Positions 7,452-20,091 of a stretch of DNA of 64,000 nucleotides are shown piece by piece. Source of the DNA: Rhizomicrobium electricum (GTDB lineage: Bacteria; Pseudomonadota; Alphaproteobacteria; Micropepsales; Micropepsaceae); contig NZ_JAASQS010000009.1 of assembly GCF_011762045.1 (NCBI RefSeq), positions 62,001 through 126,000 of the forward strand. The letters are read 5' to 3'. The translations under genes were made by a program, and so were the position numbers. The notes beneath the pieces were generated by a model. The model had not been told where the DNA came from, made no database searches, and saw only the letters and a program-made list of their open reading frames with translations. Numbering within the stretch: the stretch's first letter is position 1; each line of letters begins with the position of its first letter.

Positions 7452-9719
7452 ATGGCACCCGTTGCAGCCGCCGGTCCACGGACGCTGCTGCGGCGGTTGC
7501 GCGAGATCATGGCCGAGCAGACGAGCGCGCAGACGCGCCTCGACAAGCTGGTCACGGTCATCGCCGCCAATATGGTCGCCGAAGTCTGCTCGATCTACTT
7601 AAGGCGTGCCGGCCGCTCGCTCGAACTGTTCGCCACCGAAGGCCTGAACGCGGCGGCCGTCCATAACACCCGCATGCGGTCGGGCGAGGGCCTCGTCGGT
7701 CTCGTGGTGGAGACAGGCGAGCCGGTCAATCTGTCGGACGCGCCCAGCCATCCGCGGTTCTCCTATCGCCCGGAAACCGGCGAAGATCCGTATCACTCCT
7801 TCCTCGGCGTGCCGATCGTGCGCGGCGGGCAGGTGTTCGGCGTGCTGACGGTGCAGAACCGTGCCGCGCGCACTTATGCGGAAGAGGAAGTCGAGGCGCT
7901 GCAGACCGTCGCCATGGTGCTGGCGGAGGTGGTGGCACAGGGCGTTCTGTTCAACGTCGCCGAACTCGACGAGCCCGAACTGTCGCCCGATAAGCCGCGC
8001 AAGTTCGCCGGCGAAGGATTGGCGGAAGGCGTCGCGGTCGGACACGTCGTGCTGCACGAGCCGCGCGTCAAAGTCGATCGCATGATCGCCGATGACCCCT
8101 CGGTCGAACTGGCGCGCCTCGAAGAGGCGATCGGCAAGCTGCGCGAATCCGTCGATCGCATGCTGGATTCCGGCGAACTCGATCTCACCGGCGAGAGCCG
8201 CGAGGTGATCGAGACCTATCGTTTGTTCGCGCACGATGCCGGCTGGCGTCAGAAGATGCGCGATGCCATCCGTTCGGGCCTCACCGCCGAAGCGGCCGTG
8301 GAACGCTGGCAGGACGAGATGCGCCTGCGTCTTTCCAAGATTCCCGATCCGCTGCTGCGCGAGCGGGCGCACGATCTCGACGATCTGGCGCGACGGCTGC
8401 TCCGGCATCTGGTCGGCGAGATCGGTCATCGCGGCCAGGATATGCCGAGCGATTCCATCCTTGTCGCGCGCGGCATGGGGCCGGCCGAATTGCTCGATTA
8501 CCGCCGCGACCGTCTGGTTGGACTGGCGCTGGAAGAGGCGGCAACGACATCGCATGTCGCCATCGTGGCGCGTGCCCTCGGGCTGCCGCTGGTCAGCGAC
8601 TGCAAGGGCCTCACCGACGCGGCGCGCAGCGGCGATATGATGGTGCTCGACGGGGAAGCCGGCGAAGTGCATCTCAGGCCGGGCGAGGAGATCGTCCACG
8701 CCTTCGTGGCCAAGCGGACCCTGCGCGAGCACCGGGTTGCCCAGTTCGCCACCATCCGCGACCTGCCGGCGGAGACCAAGGACGGTGTCCGCATCAAGCT
8801 GATGATGAACGCGGGCCTGCTGCTCGATATGCCGCACCTCGCAGAATCGGGCGCCGACGGCATCGGCCTGTTCCGGACCGAGATCCAGTTCATGGTCGGC
8901 GACAACATGCCGAAACTCCAGCATCAGGCCGATTTCTACCGTGAGGTGATGGATACGGCGGGCGACAAGCCGGTGACGTTCCGTACCCTCGACCTCGGCG
9001 GCGACAAGGTTCTGCCCTACGCCCGATTCGAGCGGGAAGAGAACCCGGCGATGGGCTGGCGGGCCATCCGCATCGCGCTCGATCGCCCAGCGTTGCTGCG
9101 GTACCAGGTGCGCGCGCTGATCGCGGCGGCGGCGGGCAGGGTGCTGCGAATCCTGCTGCCGATGATCAGCTCCGTCGCCGAGTTCAACGCCGCCCGCGCC
9201 TTGGTCGACCGCGAAATCGAACGGGCGCGTCTGTTGGGGCAGCGCCAGCCGCGGCAGGTCAAGGTTGGGGCCATGCTGGAGGTGCCGTCGCTGGCTTTCA
9301 TGCTGCCGCAGCTCATGCGCAGCGCCGACTTCGTGTCCATCGGTTCCAACGATTTGTTATCGTTCGCCTTTGCCGCCGACCGCACCAATCCGCGGGTGTC
9401 GCGCCGCTACGATCCGCTCAATCCGGCCACCCTCAGCATGATCCGGCAGATTGTGCAGAGCGCCAAGGAAACCGGTGGGGAACTGTCCCTTTGCGGCGAG
9501 CTGGCGGGTCGGCCGCTAGACGCTATGACATTGATTGGATTGGGAATTCGTAAGTTGTCAATGTCCCCTGGCAACATTGGACCGGTTAAAATGATGATCC
9601 GCAGCCTCAATTACAGCGAGATCAGCCAGTATGTGGACAAGCTGTGCGGGCGGGCAGATCACTCGCTGCGCGCGCGGCTCATCGGTTTTGCGGCGGAACG
9701 CGGCGTGATTCTGAAATAG
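7452..9719 (+). CDS. ptsP: Phosphoenolpyruvate-protein phosphotransferase of the nitrogen PTS (enzyme I-Ntr)
   Basis: A 755-residue protein with the PtsP order: N-terminal GAF domain (about 20-160), enzyme I N-terminal and swivelling phosphohistidine domains, and a C-terminal PEP-binding barrel. The active histidine is H368 in TTSHVAIVARALGLP. The PEP-binding region shows GIGLFRTEIQFM, TLDLGGDK and SLCGELAGRP near the C-terminus. PtsP passes phosphate to NPr and EIIA-Ntr, linking glutamine/2-oxoglutarate status to potassium, PHB and stress regulation. The GAF domain is the sensory part and binds glutamine in studied homologues. A weak GC hairpin (9721-9736) follows the stop. The 256 bases to the next gene hold nothing else I can name. 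Confidence 0.95.
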   Translation: MAPVAAAGPRTLLRRLREIMAEQTSAQTRLDKLVTVIAANMVAEVCSIYLRRAGRSLELFATEGLNAAAVHNTRMRSGEGLVGLVVETGEPVNLSDAPSHPRFSYRPETGEDPYHSFLGVPIVRGGQVFGVLTVQNRAARTYAEEEVEALQTVAMVLAEVVAQGVLFNVAELDEPELSPDKPRKFAGEGLAEGVAVGHVVLHEPRVKVDRMIADDPSVELARLEEAIGKLRESVDRMLDSGELDLTGESREVIETYRLFAHDAGWRQKMRDAIRSGLTAEAAVERWQDEMRLRLSKIPDPLLRERAHDLDDLARRLLRHLVGEIGHRGQDMPSDSILVARGMGPAELLDYRRDRLVGLALEEAATTSHVAIVARALGLPLVSDCKGLTDAARSGDMMVLDGEAGEVHLRPGEEIVHAFVAKRTLREHRVAQFATIRDLPAETKDGVRIKLMMNAGLLLDMPHLAESGADGIGLFRTEIQFMVGDNMPKLQHQADFYREVMDTAGDKPVTFRTLDLGGDKVLPYARFEREENPAMGWRAIRIALDRPALLRYQVRALIAAAAGRVLRILLPMISSVAEFNAARALVDREIERARLLGQRQPRQVKVGAMLEVPSLAFMLPQLMRSADFVSIGSNDLLSFAFAADRTNPRVSRRYDPLNPATLSMIRQIVQSAKETGGELSLCGELAGRPLDAMTLIGLGIRKLSMSPGNIGPVKMMIRSLNYSEISQYVDKLCGRADHSLRARLIGFAAERGVILK

Positions 9720-9975
9720 ACGGCCGGCTGTGGCCGAATGGCGCTTTCTGCACACCGGAATAGGTCACAGCCGTGTGCGTTGCGGGGCGTCGCAATATCA
9801 TCAACAACCGGGCTTCTGCCGTTCGGTCCCGGAATCGAATCTGGGCGTACTTGTACTAACCGTAAAAACCGTTATTTCCGTGGCTTGACGAAGCGATATA
9901 AGTTACTAATGGAAGCAACGGGATAGTTACTGCTGCGAGCCTCGTCGGCGGCGCATTTCAGGTACTTTTCACCCC

Positions 9976-11049
9976 ATGACCAAAGTCACGCGGCTCACCC
10001 TCGACAATGACGGCGCTCTCGAGCGCAGGCGCATCCATTTGCGCGAAATTTCCGACGACATGGACGCGCCGCTCGATACGGTGGGTCAGGATCTGCGGAC
10101 GGCGCGATTGCGCCGCGGCGACGACCTGGCGACGGTGTCCCATGTGCTGAAGATCCGTAAAGATCATCTCGAGGCTCTCGAAGAAGATCGCGTAGAAGCG
10201 CTGCCGGGCCGCACGTATGCGGTTGGCTTCATTCGTTCGTACGCGGACTATCTCGGTCTCGATGCGGTGCAGTGCGTCGAGCGTTACAAGGCCGAAATCG
10301 CCGGCCGCAGCGATCCTACCATTCAACCGATCACCGTGATCGACGAAGATGCCGAACATCGCATGCCGCACGGCTGGAAGATCATGGCGGTTGCCGTTGT
10401 GATCCTGGTCTTGATCGGCGCGTATCAGGTTGCCGCGTCCGTCGATCGCATGATGAACGAAAAAACGGTCGAGCCTGTGCCGACGATGGTCAAGCGTCCG
10501 GTCGCGCATAAGCCGATCGTGAAACCGGTCGAGCAGCCCGCACCGCCGCCCGCCGCGACGGCTCCGGAGGGGCAGGTTGCGCCGGACGGTACATCTCCGG
10601 CGAACGCTGCGGTTCCCGGTCAGGCGCCCGTCGCGGGCCAGACACCGGCAACACCGCAACCGGGAACACCCGGTCAGCAGCCCGCAGCGGTTCCGCCGCA
10701 GGCCGTGGTTGCGCCGCCGCTCCCGCAGGGGCAGGTCTATGGCGCCACCAACAAGGGTGCCCGTGTCGTGCTGCGGGCTCGTGATTCCGTCCGCATTCTC
10801 GTGCTGGGCCGCATCGGCGCCGACGGCAGGCCGGTCGTGTATCAGAACCGCCTGCTGAAAGCGGGCGACAGCTATCGCGTTCCGAACATTCCGGGCGTGA
10901 CATTAACCACATCGAATGCCGGGGCAATCCAAGTGGAACTCGACGGCAGCGTGGCCGGTGTTGCTGGAAAATCCCAGGAAACCGCCGAACTTATTTCGCT
11001 CGATCCGCAGTCGATTATGGATCGCAATGGTGGTAACCACGGCAGGTAA
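9976..11049 (+). CDS. RodZ-like cytoskeletal membrane protein (HTH_25 + DUF4115)
   Basis: A 357-residue bitopic protein. Residues about 36-105 form a Cro/RodZ helix-turn-helix domain (VGQDLRTARLRRGDDLATVS, ALPGRTYAVGFIRSYADYLG). A single membrane helix spans about 134-151, followed by a Pro/Ala/Gln-rich linker (about 165-250) and a C-terminal DUF4115 beta domain (VLRARDSVRILVLGR, LLKAGDSYRVP). This is the RodZ plan: the HTH binds MreB in the cytoplasm and the outer domain sits in the periplasm. Next gene is ispG, an order seen in many bacteria (rodZ-ispG). The start ATG has only a weak ribosome-binding site. Confidence 0.88.
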   Translation: MTKVTRLTLDNDGALERRRIHLREISDDMDAPLDTVGQDLRTARLRRGDDLATVSHVLKIRKDHLEALEEDRVEALPGRTYAVGFIRSYADYLGLDAVQCVERYKAEIAGRSDPTIQPITVIDEDAEHRMPHGWKIMAVAVVILVLIGAYQVAASVDRMMNEKTVEPVPTMVKRPVAHKPIVKPVEQPAPPPAATAPEGQVAPDGTSPANAAVPGQAPVAGQTPATPQPGTPGQQPAAVPPQAVVAPPLPQGQVYGATNKGARVVLRARDSVRILVLGRIGADGRPVVYQNRLLKAGDSYRVPNIPGVTLTTSNAGAIQVELDGSVAGVAGKSQETAELISLDPQSIMDRNGGNHGR

Positions 11050-11070
11050 GAGTCCTGACGAAGGGTTGCC

Positions 11071-12192
11071 ATGAGCGTGCGCACTTATCGCGAAATCCAA
11101 CGGCGTAAGAGCCGGCAAATTCATGTCGGTTCGGTCGCCATCGGTGGCGACGCGCCGATCAGCGTGCAGACCATGACCAACACGGTCACGGCCGACGCCA
11201 AGGCGACCATCGATCAGATCCGCCGCATCGAAGAAGCCGGCGCCGATATCGTGCGCGTCTCGTGCCCCGATGAGGAATCGACGGCGGCGATGAAGGCGAT
11301 CTGCAAGGCCTCGACCATTCCGGTCGTCGCCGATATCCATTTCCACTACAAGCGCGCCATCGAGGCAGCGGAAGCTGGCGCGGCGTGCCTGCGCATCAAT
11401 CCCGGCAACATCGGCTCGGCCGATCGCGTCCGCGAGGTGGTGAAGGCGGCCAAAGATCACGGCTGCGCCATGCGCATCGGCGTCAACGCCGGTTCGCTCG
11501 AAAAAGACCTGATGGACAAATACGGCGAGCCGTGCCCGGAAGCGATGGTGGAGAGCGCTCTCAACCACGCCCGCATTCTCGACGACAACGACTTCCGCGA
11601 ATACAAGATTTCGGTGAAGGCGTCCGACGCGTTCCTCGCCGTCGCGAGCTATCACGCATTGTCCGAAGCGATCGATTGCCCGCTGCATCTCGGCATCACC
11701 GAAGCCGGCGGCCTGATCTCCGGAACCGTGAAGTCGGCCATCGGCATCGGCAATCTCTTGTGGGCCGGCATCGGCGACACCATCCGCGTTTCCTTGTCCG
11801 CCGATCCGGTGGAAGAGGTGCGCGTCGGTTTCGATATCCTGAAATCGCTGGGGCTTCGGGCGCGCGGCGTGAACATCATTTCGTGCCCGTCCTGCGCCCG
11901 CCAGGGCTTCGACGTGATCAACACGGTGAAGACGCTGGAAGACCGCTTGAAGCACATCACGACGCCGATGAGCCTTTCGATCATCGGCTGCGTCGTCAAC
12001 GGTCCGGGCGAAGCGCTGGGAACCGACATCGGCTTCACCGGCGGCGGCGCCGGCAAAGGTCACGGCCAGATCTATCTCAACGGCCAGCCGGTCTACCGGA
12101 TTCAGAATCCGGACTTGATCGATCATGTGGTCGAGCTGGTCGAGAAGAAAGCCGCCGAAATCGAAGCCGCGCGCAACGCTGCGGCCGAGTGA
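11071..12192 (+). CDS. ispG: 4-hydroxy-3-methylbut-2-en-1-yl diphosphate synthase
   Basis: A 373-residue IspG (GcpE) of bacterial length. It converts methylerythritol cyclodiphosphate into HMBPP in the MEP isoprenoid pathway using a [4Fe-4S] cluster. Cluster ligands C272, C275 ([12 protein letters not shown]) and C307 (GCVVNGPGE) plus E314 are all present, and the N-terminal TIM barrel begins with the typical [18 protein letters not shown] block. It lies 21 bases after the RodZ-like gene. Its stop overlaps the GTG start of the next gene (GTGA). Confidence 0.97.
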   Translation: MSVRTYREIQRRKSRQIHVGSVAIGGDAPISVQTMTNTVTADAKATIDQIRRIEEAGADIVRVSCPDEESTAAMKAICKASTIPVVADIHFHYKRAIEAAEAGAACLRINPGNIGSADRVREVVKAAKDHGCAMRIGVNAGSLEKDLMDKYGEPCPEAMVESALNHARILDDNDFREYKISVKASDAFLAVASYHALSEAIDCPLHLGITEAGGLISGTVKSAIGIGNLLWAGIGDTIRVSLSADPVEEVRVGFDILKSLGLRARGVNIISCPSCARQGFDVINTVKTLEDRLKHITTPMSLSIIGCVVNGPGEALGTDIGFTGGGAGKGHGQIYLNGQPVYRIQNPDLIDHVVELVEKKAAEIEAARNAAAE

Positions 12193-13487
12193 CGGCGTCC
12201 GCCTTGGCTGGGCGGAATCGACTTCTGCTGTTTGCCGTGATCGCCGTGTTCTATGGCGGTATCGCGTTGGTGTGGGCGGCCTCTTCGGTCGCCTACGACC
12301 GATTGCTTTCCGGATTCAATATCCTGCCGGTGCATACCCGCGAAGCCGGGCCGCACGCGGTGCCGTTCTTCGATCTTGAAGGCGTAATCTCTTGGTCGGA
12401 ATGCGCCCGCCGGGGTCACAACGTCTACGTCGACAATCCCTGCGATCCCGCCCCGTATCACCGCACCGCAAACTATTCGCCATTGCTGGTCGACCTTCCG
12501 CTCGAATGGATCGGTACCCGCAATGCCGTCGCCGCCGGGGTGGTGATCGATCTCGTATTCCTGCTGCTGCTGCCGTTCGTCTTCCGCCCGCGAAGTCCGG
12601 GCGCGTTGGCGATCGCGGCACTTGCCTGCTGCTCGCACGCGACATTCTACGCCGTCGAGCGTGCGAATATCGACGTGATCGTCTTTTCCGCGGCGGTGTT
12701 GGCGATCTTTGCCAGCCAGCGAAGCTTGCGCGGACGCATGTGGCTCTACGCCGTCGCGCTCGGCGGTGCGCTCGTCAAATTCTATCCTCTGCTCCTCGGC
12801 GCATTGGCGCTACGCGAAAGGCCGCGTGTATTGGCCGCGATCGTCGTTGCGTTTGCTGCCGTCATGGGTGTTTTCGTCTGGCACTACGCACCCCAGATGG
12901 CGATCGTCGAACACAAGATTCCGGCCTATCAATATTTCAGCGATATGTTCGGCGCCGGTGTATTGCCGCTGTTGACGCGGCGTATGTTCGGGACTCCGGA
13001 TTGGACCGTGCCGACCATCAAATTCGTTCTTGTGGCAAGCTTGGCGTGGTTTGCCGTCCGGCACTCAGGCAAGTTCGCCCGGATCGTCCCGTGGGGACGG
13101 CGGGAGACGGTGATGCTCCTGGCCGGAGCATTGATTACAGTCGGCTGCTTTCTGCTTCAGACCAACAACTCCTATCGCGCCATTTTCCTGCTGCTGGCCA
13201 TTCCGGGGCTTCTGCGGATTTCGGGCCGGTCGGGCTTGGCCCGCTGGGCGGTCTGGGGCGCGCTGGTCTGCCTATGGGCCGAGGTGATCCGCAACGCGCT
13301 CTCGCGTTTGGGCTGGCTGCCTCTGTCCTGGAGCCTTTCGGTCCTTCGCGAATGCGTATGGTGGTACGTTGTCGCGGTCCTGGCGGCCATCGTGCTGGCC
13401 TTCGTCCGCCAGTCGCTCGGTCGCGTAGAAATGATCTGCCGGGCCCCAGCCGATCCTGTTAGCATGCTTCCGTTACGACGCCATTAG
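12189..13487 (+). CDS. GT87 (DUF2029) family polyprenyl-phosphate-dependent glycosyltransferase
   Basis: A 432-residue polytopic membrane protein with about ten hydrophobic helices. The GTG at 12189 overlaps the ispG stop; the much longer open frame upstream is a shadow of ispG. The GT87/DUF2029 signature features are visible: a periplasmic loop with a DLEG...Y..NPCDP pattern after the first helix, ANYSPL before helix 2, the [10 protein letters not shown] acidic-loop motif near helix 4, and KFYPLLL. Such enzymes transfer mannosyl or related sugars from a polyprenyl-phosphate donor on the outer face. Coupling to ispG puts isoprenoid supply and a polyprenyl-dependent step in one transcript; the acceptor is unknown. 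Confidence 0.8.
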   Translation: MTASALAGRNRLLLFAVIAVFYGGIALVWAASSVAYDRLLSGFNILPVHTREAGPHAVPFFDLEGVISWSECARRGHNVYVDNPCDPAPYHRTANYSPLLVDLPLEWIGTRNAVAAGVVIDLVFLLLLPFVFRPRSPGALAIAALACCSHATFYAVERANIDVIVFSAAVLAIFASQRSLRGRMWLYAVALGGALVKFYPLLLGALALRERPRVLAAIVVAFAAVMGVFVWHYAPQMAIVEHKIPAYQYFSDMFGAGVLPLLTRRMFGTPDWTVPTIKFVLVASLAWFAVRHSGKFARIVPWGRRETVMLLAGALITVGCFLLQTNNSYRAIFLLLAIPGLLRISGRSGLARWAVWGALVCLWAEVIRNALSRLGWLPLSWSLSVLRECVWWYVVAVLAAIVLAFVRQSLGRVEMICRAPADPVSMLPLRRH

Positions 13488-13508
13488 AGAGTCGTTTTGG
13501 GGGAAATT

Positions 13509-14462
13509 ATGCTGTCCAGGATTGCCATGCCGCGCCGGCAAATGATCGGGGGTGGGCTTGCTTCGCTCGCTCTCACGGGCCCTGCTTTAGCCCAGAGCCA
13601 GCCTGGCTTCGAACCGCTGCCGGCGCAGGTCAAAGTCAGGGACCGCCAACTGACCACTGCCGTCCGCATCAACGGCAAAGGTCCGTTTCATTTCATCATC
13701 GATACCGGCGCCGATTGCAGCGTGATCGCCGAAGACGTCGCCCAGGCTTTGCATCTGCCGGTCGGCCGCAATGTAATGGTGCAGGGCATCATCCGGTCCA
13801 TGCAGGCGCCGAGTGTACCGGTCGCCGAACTGCGTTTTGGCTCGCTCGAACGCTCCAATCTGGAACTGCCGGTGCTGCCGCGCTCGCTGCTCAAAGCAGA
13901 CGGCTTCCTCGGGCTCGACGCCATCGGCCGCAACCGCGTGGTATTCGACTTCAAGCGCCGGACCTTGCGGGTCATCGACAGCTTGTCGGCCGCGTGGGTG
14001 GAACGCTTAGGCAGTGAAACGTTGATTGCAGCGCCCGGCGATGACGGACATCTGCGGACCATGGCCTGCCGTGTCGACGGCGTCGTGACCACGGCGTTCA
14101 TCGACACCGGCGCGGAGGTTTCGGCAGGCAACGAGGCGCTGCGGCGCGCGCTTGCCGAACGCGGACCGGGCAATAACAGCGATCGTGATATCGAGCTGAC
14201 CGGCGTGACCGGCGGCAGCCGGATGGGCAAGGTGGTGAAGGTCGATTCCATTTTGTTCGGCAATCTCGAATTCTCCGGCTGCGAAATCGCAGCGGCCGAT
14301 CTCGACGTGTTCCGCATCTGGAATCTGGCGGATGAGCCGGCGCTGCTGATCGGTCTCAATTTCCTGCGCGAATTCCAGACCGTGACGATCGATTACGGCC
14401 GCAAGGAATTCCGCCTGAAATTGGCCTCGGCGGCGGCCTGGGTGAGCCGGAAACACGGTTAG
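13509..14462 (+). CDS. Exported two-domain retropepsin-like aspartic protease
   Basis: A 317-residue protein whose N-terminus reads MPRRQMIGGGLASLALTGPALAQ, a signal peptide with a twin-arginine look (RRQMIGG). The mature part carries two retropepsin catalytic motifs: D65-T-G-A68 in HFIIDTGADCSVI and D199-T-G-A202 in TAFIDTGAEVSAG. Each is followed by a beta-rich lobe ending in a hydrophobic-Gly flap/strand (GFLGLDAIGRNRVVFDF; LLIGLNFLREFQTVTIDYG). Two motifs in one chain mean an internally duplicated, pseudo-dimeric aspartic protease acting in the periplasm. Substrate unknown. ATG 13509 was chosen over TTG 13497 because it follows a GGGGGAAA purine stretch. The gene stands alone between the GT87 gene and prfA. 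Confidence 0.82.
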   Translation: MLSRIAMPRRQMIGGGLASLALTGPALAQSQPGFEPLPAQVKVRDRQLTTAVRINGKGPFHFIIDTGADCSVIAEDVAQALHLPVGRNVMVQGIIRSMQAPSVPVAELRFGSLERSNLELPVLPRSLLKADGFLGLDAIGRNRVVFDFKRRTLRVIDSLSAAWVERLGSETLIAAPGDDGHLRTMACRVDGVVTTAFIDTGAEVSAGNEALRRALAERGPGNNSDRDIELTGVTGGSRMGKVVKVDSILFGNLEFSGCEIAAADLDVFRIWNLADEPALLIGLNFLREFQTVTIDYGRKEFRLKLASAAAWVSRKHG

Positions 14463-14486
14463 CGCGAACGGCGACTAAAGGCTGAC

Positions 14487-14521
14487 GCGAATAGGGGGTT
14501 TCTTCCCTGCGCGCTATTCGC
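14487..14521. terminator. Inverted repeat downstream of the aspartic protease gene, possible terminator
   Basis: GCGAATAG at 14487-14494 pairs exactly with CTATTCGC at 14514-14521 across a 19-base loop. The right arm runs into short CTATTCG/CTATCCG tandem copies up to 14537. It lies between the protease stop and prfA. There is no strong T-run, so the terminator function is uncertain. Confidence 0.35.
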
Positions 14522-14567
14522 TATTCGCTATCCGCTCTATAACAGCCCAGCCGAACCGCCCGACCCC

Positions 14568-15650
14568 ATGATCCCGACTGCCAAACTCGAACGCCTGCTC
14601 GACCGCTTCCACGCAGTGGAGGCGGAGCTGTCGTCCGGCGTCGCCGGGCCGTCCTTTGTCAAGCTGTCGAAGGAGCATGCCGAACTGTCGCCGGTGGTCG
14701 AGGCGGTGCGGGCTTATCGCGACGCGCAGCAGCAATTCGAAGACACCGAGGCGCTGATCGCCGATCCGGCCACCGATTCGGAGATGAGGGCGCTGGCGGA
14801 AGAAGAGCGGGCCGAGTTGAAAGCCACGCTCGACAAGCTCGAACATGCCCTGAAGATCCAGCTCCTGCCCAAGGATGCGGCCGACAATTCGTCCGCGATC
14901 CTCGAAATCCGCGCCGGGACCGGCGGCGACGAAGCGGCGCTGTTCGGCGGCGACCTGCTCAAGATGTACCAGCGCTATTGCCAGCTTCAGGGCTGGAAGA
15001 CCGAGTTGATGAGCCTTTCCGAATCCGATCTCGGCGGCATCAAGGAAGCCGTGATCGACGTGCAGGGGCAGGGCGTCTACGCCAAGCTGAAGTTCGAAAG
15101 CGGCGTTCACCGCGTTCAGCGCGTGCCGGTAACCGAAGCGGGCGGGCGCATCCACACTTCGGCGGCGACGGTCGCCGTGCTGCCGGAAGCCGAAGATGTC
15201 GATATCGAGATCAACGAAAAAGACCTTCGCATCGATGTTTTCCGGGCTTCGGGCGCGGGCGGCCAGCACGTCAACAAGACCGAGAGTGCCGTGCGCATCA
15301 CCCACATCCCGACCGGCATCGCAGTGGCGCAGCAGACCGAAAAGAGCCAGCACAAGAACAAAGCCCAGGCGATGAAGCTGCTCAAGGCGCGCCTGTTCGA
15401 GATGGAGCGCAGCCGCGTCGATACCGCCCGCGCATCGGAACGCAAATCGCTGGTCGGTTCCGGCGACCGCTCCGAACGCATCCGCACCTACAATTTCCCG
15501 CAAGGGCGCGTCACCGACCACCGCATCAACCTGACGCTCTATAAGCTCGACCGGATCATTTCCGGCGACGATCTCGGCGACGTCATCGACGCGTTGGTGA
15601 CCGAAGATCAGGCCAGCCGTCTCGCCGAACTTGAATCGGACGAAGCGTGA
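14568..15650 (+). CDS. prfA: Peptide chain release factor 1
   Basis: A 360-residue class I release factor for UAA and UAG. The peptidyl-tRNA hydrolysis motif GGQ is at residues 231-233 ([12 protein letters not shown]) and the stop-codon reading tripeptide is P187-V-T189 in [20 protein letters not shown], the RF1-type P-x-T. Length and the C-terminal [19 protein letters not shown] block are canonical. The stop overlaps the next start by four bases, giving the classic prfA-prmC pair in which the second product methylates the first. Confidence 0.97.
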   Translation: MIPTAKLERLLDRFHAVEAELSSGVAGPSFVKLSKEHAELSPVVEAVRAYRDAQQQFEDTEALIADPATDSEMRALAEEERAELKATLDKLEHALKIQLLPKDAADNSSAILEIRAGTGGDEAALFGGDLLKMYQRYCQLQGWKTELMSLSESDLGGIKEAVIDVQGQGVYAKLKFESGVHRVQRVPVTEAGGRIHTSAATVAVLPEAEDVDIEINEKDLRIDVFRASGAGGQHVNKTESAVRITHIPTGIAVAQQTEKSQHKNKAQAMKLLKARLFEMERSRVDTARASERKSLVGSGDRSERIRTYNFPQGRVTDHRINLTLYKLDRIISGDDLGDVIDALVTEDQASRLAELESDEA

Positions 15651-16426
15651 GCGATCCCCGCCAAGACGCCATCCGGCGCCTCACCGAAGCCGGTGTCGAC
15701 AGTCCCCGGCTCGACGTGCGGCTGTTGTGGAACGCGGCTCAGCGCAATCCGGGCATCTTCGAAAGCTATGTGAAGCGCCGTATCCGGCACGAGCCGGTCG
15801 CCTACATCGTCGGCTACAAGGAATTCTGGAGCCTCGAATTTAGCGTGGAGCCGGGCGTCCTGATCCCGCGGCCGGCGACCGAAACGGTCATCGAACAGGT
15901 TTTCGACGCTTATCCCGATATCGGCGCCCCGCTGAAAATTCTCGATCTCGGAACCGGATCGGGATGCCTCCTGACCGCGTTACTAAAGGAATATCCGAAC
16001 GCCCGCGGCGTCGGAATCGATGAATCGGACAAGGCGCTGATGGTTGCGGCCCGCAACATTGCCAGTCACGGCCTGCAAACGCGCGCGGAATTGAAGCACG
16101 GCAACTGGATGGAAAATCTTGAGGAGGGATGGGACGTCATCGTCTCCAACCCGCCTTACATCCCGACGGGAGACATCGCCGGCCTCGATCCGGACGTTCG
16201 CGAATACGAGCCGACCGGCGCGCTCGATGGAGGGCCGGACGGCCTCGATTCGATCCGCGCCCTGGCGGCAGGGTTTCGGCAGCACCTGACAGGGACGGCG
16301 TTTGTCGAAATCGGTGCCGGGCAGGCCGAGTCCGTACAAGCTCTGATGGCGGCGGCCGGATTGTCGGTGCACCATATAGCCCCGGATCTCGCGGGAATCC
16401 CGCGGGTTGTGGTTACCGGCCCCTGA
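15647..16426 (+). CDS. prmC: Release factor glutamine methyltransferase
   Basis: A 259-residue PrmC that N5-methylates the glutamine of the GGQ motif in release factors. The N-terminal helical domain ends in [15 protein letters not shown]; the catalytic domain shows [12 protein letters not shown], motif [16 protein letters not shown], and the substrate-glutamine motif NPPY at 168-171. GTG start overlaps the prfA stop. After it, 244 bases precede the DUF4167 gene; I see no RNA gene or repeat in them. Confidence 0.95.
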   Translation: MSDPRQDAIRRLTEAGVDSPRLDVRLLWNAAQRNPGIFESYVKRRIRHEPVAYIVGYKEFWSLEFSVEPGVLIPRPATETVIEQVFDAYPDIGAPLKILDLGTGSGCLLTALLKEYPNARGVGIDESDKALMVAARNIASHGLQTRAELKHGNWMENLEEGWDVIVSNPPYIPTGDIAGLDPDVREYEPTGALDGGPDGLDSIRALAAGFRQHLTGTAFVEIGAGQAESVQALMAAAGLSVHHIAPDLAGIPRVVVTGP

Positions 16427-16670
16427 ATAACGGGTTCCGGGACGCTGGGGCGAAAAAAGTGTTGGAATAGCCCCGCCGAACGGCTAATTTCCGACTCCGG
16501 GGAGAGGCGCCGGGCCTAGTGGCCAGGCGATGGTGGCGCGTTGATCGCGCCCGGCCTCAGGCACTGCGAAAGACGTATTTCGAATGTTGTTCATGCAAGG
16601 CGGCCTCCTGCGCGCGCAGCGGACGGTATGGTCCGTAAGCGCCTTGGCCGGAACCTAAGGGGATTTTTTG

Positions 16671-17132
16671 GTGAAACGTTCACGGAGAGGCGGCCGCAGG
16701 CCGCAAAACGGTCATAGCGGACACCCTGGCGGTGGCGGCGGTGGTGGTGGCGGTGGCGGTGGCGGATTCAATCCGAACCGCAGCTACGATTCCAGCGGCC
16801 CCGAGGTGAAGATCCGCGGTACGGCCTCCCATATTTATGAGAAGTACTTGCAGCTCGCGCGCGATGCCAACGCCATGGGCGACCGCATCATGGCCGAGAA
16901 TTATCTGCAGCACGCCGAGCACTATTTCCGCATCATGGCTGCTGCACAGGCGCAGCAGGCGGCGTGGCAAGCCCAGCAGGCAGCCCAGCAGCCGCGTCCT
17001 GCAGCCGGAACCGGCGATCAGCCCGCTCCCGCTGCCGGCTCAACCAGCGCTCCGTCCTTCTCCCTGGCCGAGGGTGGCCAGGACGTCGAAGAGAACGAAG
17101 ACGAAGGCGAAGAGTCCGAGGTGGCGGAGTAA
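16671..17132 (+). CDS. DUF4167 domain protein, RNA-binding-like
   Basis: A 153-residue protein with three parts: a basic N-terminus (VKRSRRGGRRPQNGH), a run of about a dozen glycines encoded by GGT/GGC repeats (16732-16768), and the conserved DUF4167 block (VKIRGTASHIYEKYLQLARD, then YLQHAEHYFRI). The C-terminal third is Ala/Gln-rich then strongly acidic. The family is characteristic of Alphaproteobacteria and of unknown function; the Arg/Gly composition suggests nucleic-acid binding. The GTG at 16671 was preferred over the adjacent TTG at 16668. Confidence 0.85.
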   Translation: MKRSRRGGRRPQNGHSGHPGGGGGGGGGGGGGFNPNRSYDSSGPEVKIRGTASHIYEKYLQLARDANAMGDRIMAENYLQHAEHYFRIMAAAQAQQAAWQAQQAAQQPRPAAGTGDQPAPAAGSTSAPSFSLAEGGQDVEENEDEGEESEVAE

Positions 17133-17164
17133 GTCCGCCACTTTGTTCCCCGCCCATTGGCATT

Positions 17165-17188
17165 CCTCCCCCGCATCGGCGCGGGAGG
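17165..17188. terminator. GC-rich stem-loop after DUF4167 gene, part of a dispersed repeat
   Basis: CCTCCCCCGC pairs with GCGCGGGAGG (one mismatch) around a short ATCG loop. It starts about 30 bases after the DUF4167 stop, so it can act as a terminator. The CCTCCCCCGC core is shared with repeats at 32012-32109 and 42153-42241. The rest of the gap to clpB (to 17420) contains GC-rich partial palindromes but no gene. Confidence 0.5.
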
Positions 17189-17420
17189 GATTCCGCTGAA
17201 GAACAGCGGCTCGCCGCGCCGTCGCTGAAGGCGAAGCCGGGCGGAGGTGGCCCGTCTGGGCCGTAGGGCGCCTATTCTGTCGCGCCCCTTGTAGCTGCCG
17301 CTCTCAATTCCCACATATCCCTCAGGCGCGACGCCCATTCCGGGGTCGTGCGTTGACCGGACTCGTCCTAGGCTGCTGCCTTCGCGCAGGGCTTTGGGGA
17401 CGAGGGCTTGAGAGGCAGAC

Positions 17421-20033
<2,613 letters not shown>

Positions 20034-20047
20034 TCTTTCACACGGCA

Positions 20048-20074
20048 ACGCGGAGAGACCCGATCTCTCCGCGT
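20048..20074. terminator. Bidirectional hairpin between convergent clpB and acetate transporter genes
   Basis: ACGCGGAGAGA and TCTCTCCGCGT form a perfect 11-bp stem with a CCCGA loop, 14 bases after the clpB stop and 18 bases before the end of the convergent gene. The symmetry and placement suit a bidirectional terminator; no long T-tract on either side. Confidence 0.65.
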
Positions 20075-20091
20075 GTCCGCGTGGAAAACGC

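Noticed and set aside
9885-9911. Promoter for the RodZ-like gene (TTGACG with TAATGG)
   Set aside because: The -10 match is weak and the location about 65 bases upstream is not supported by any second feature.
14514-14537. Short CTATTCG-type tandem copies considered as the start of a repeat array
   Set aside because: Only about three imperfect 7-8 base units with no spacers, so not a CRISPR; kept only as part of a possible terminator.
16732-16768. GGT/GGC microsatellite-like run
   Set aside because: It is in frame and encodes the polyglycine linker of the DUF4167 protein; not treated as an independent repeat element.
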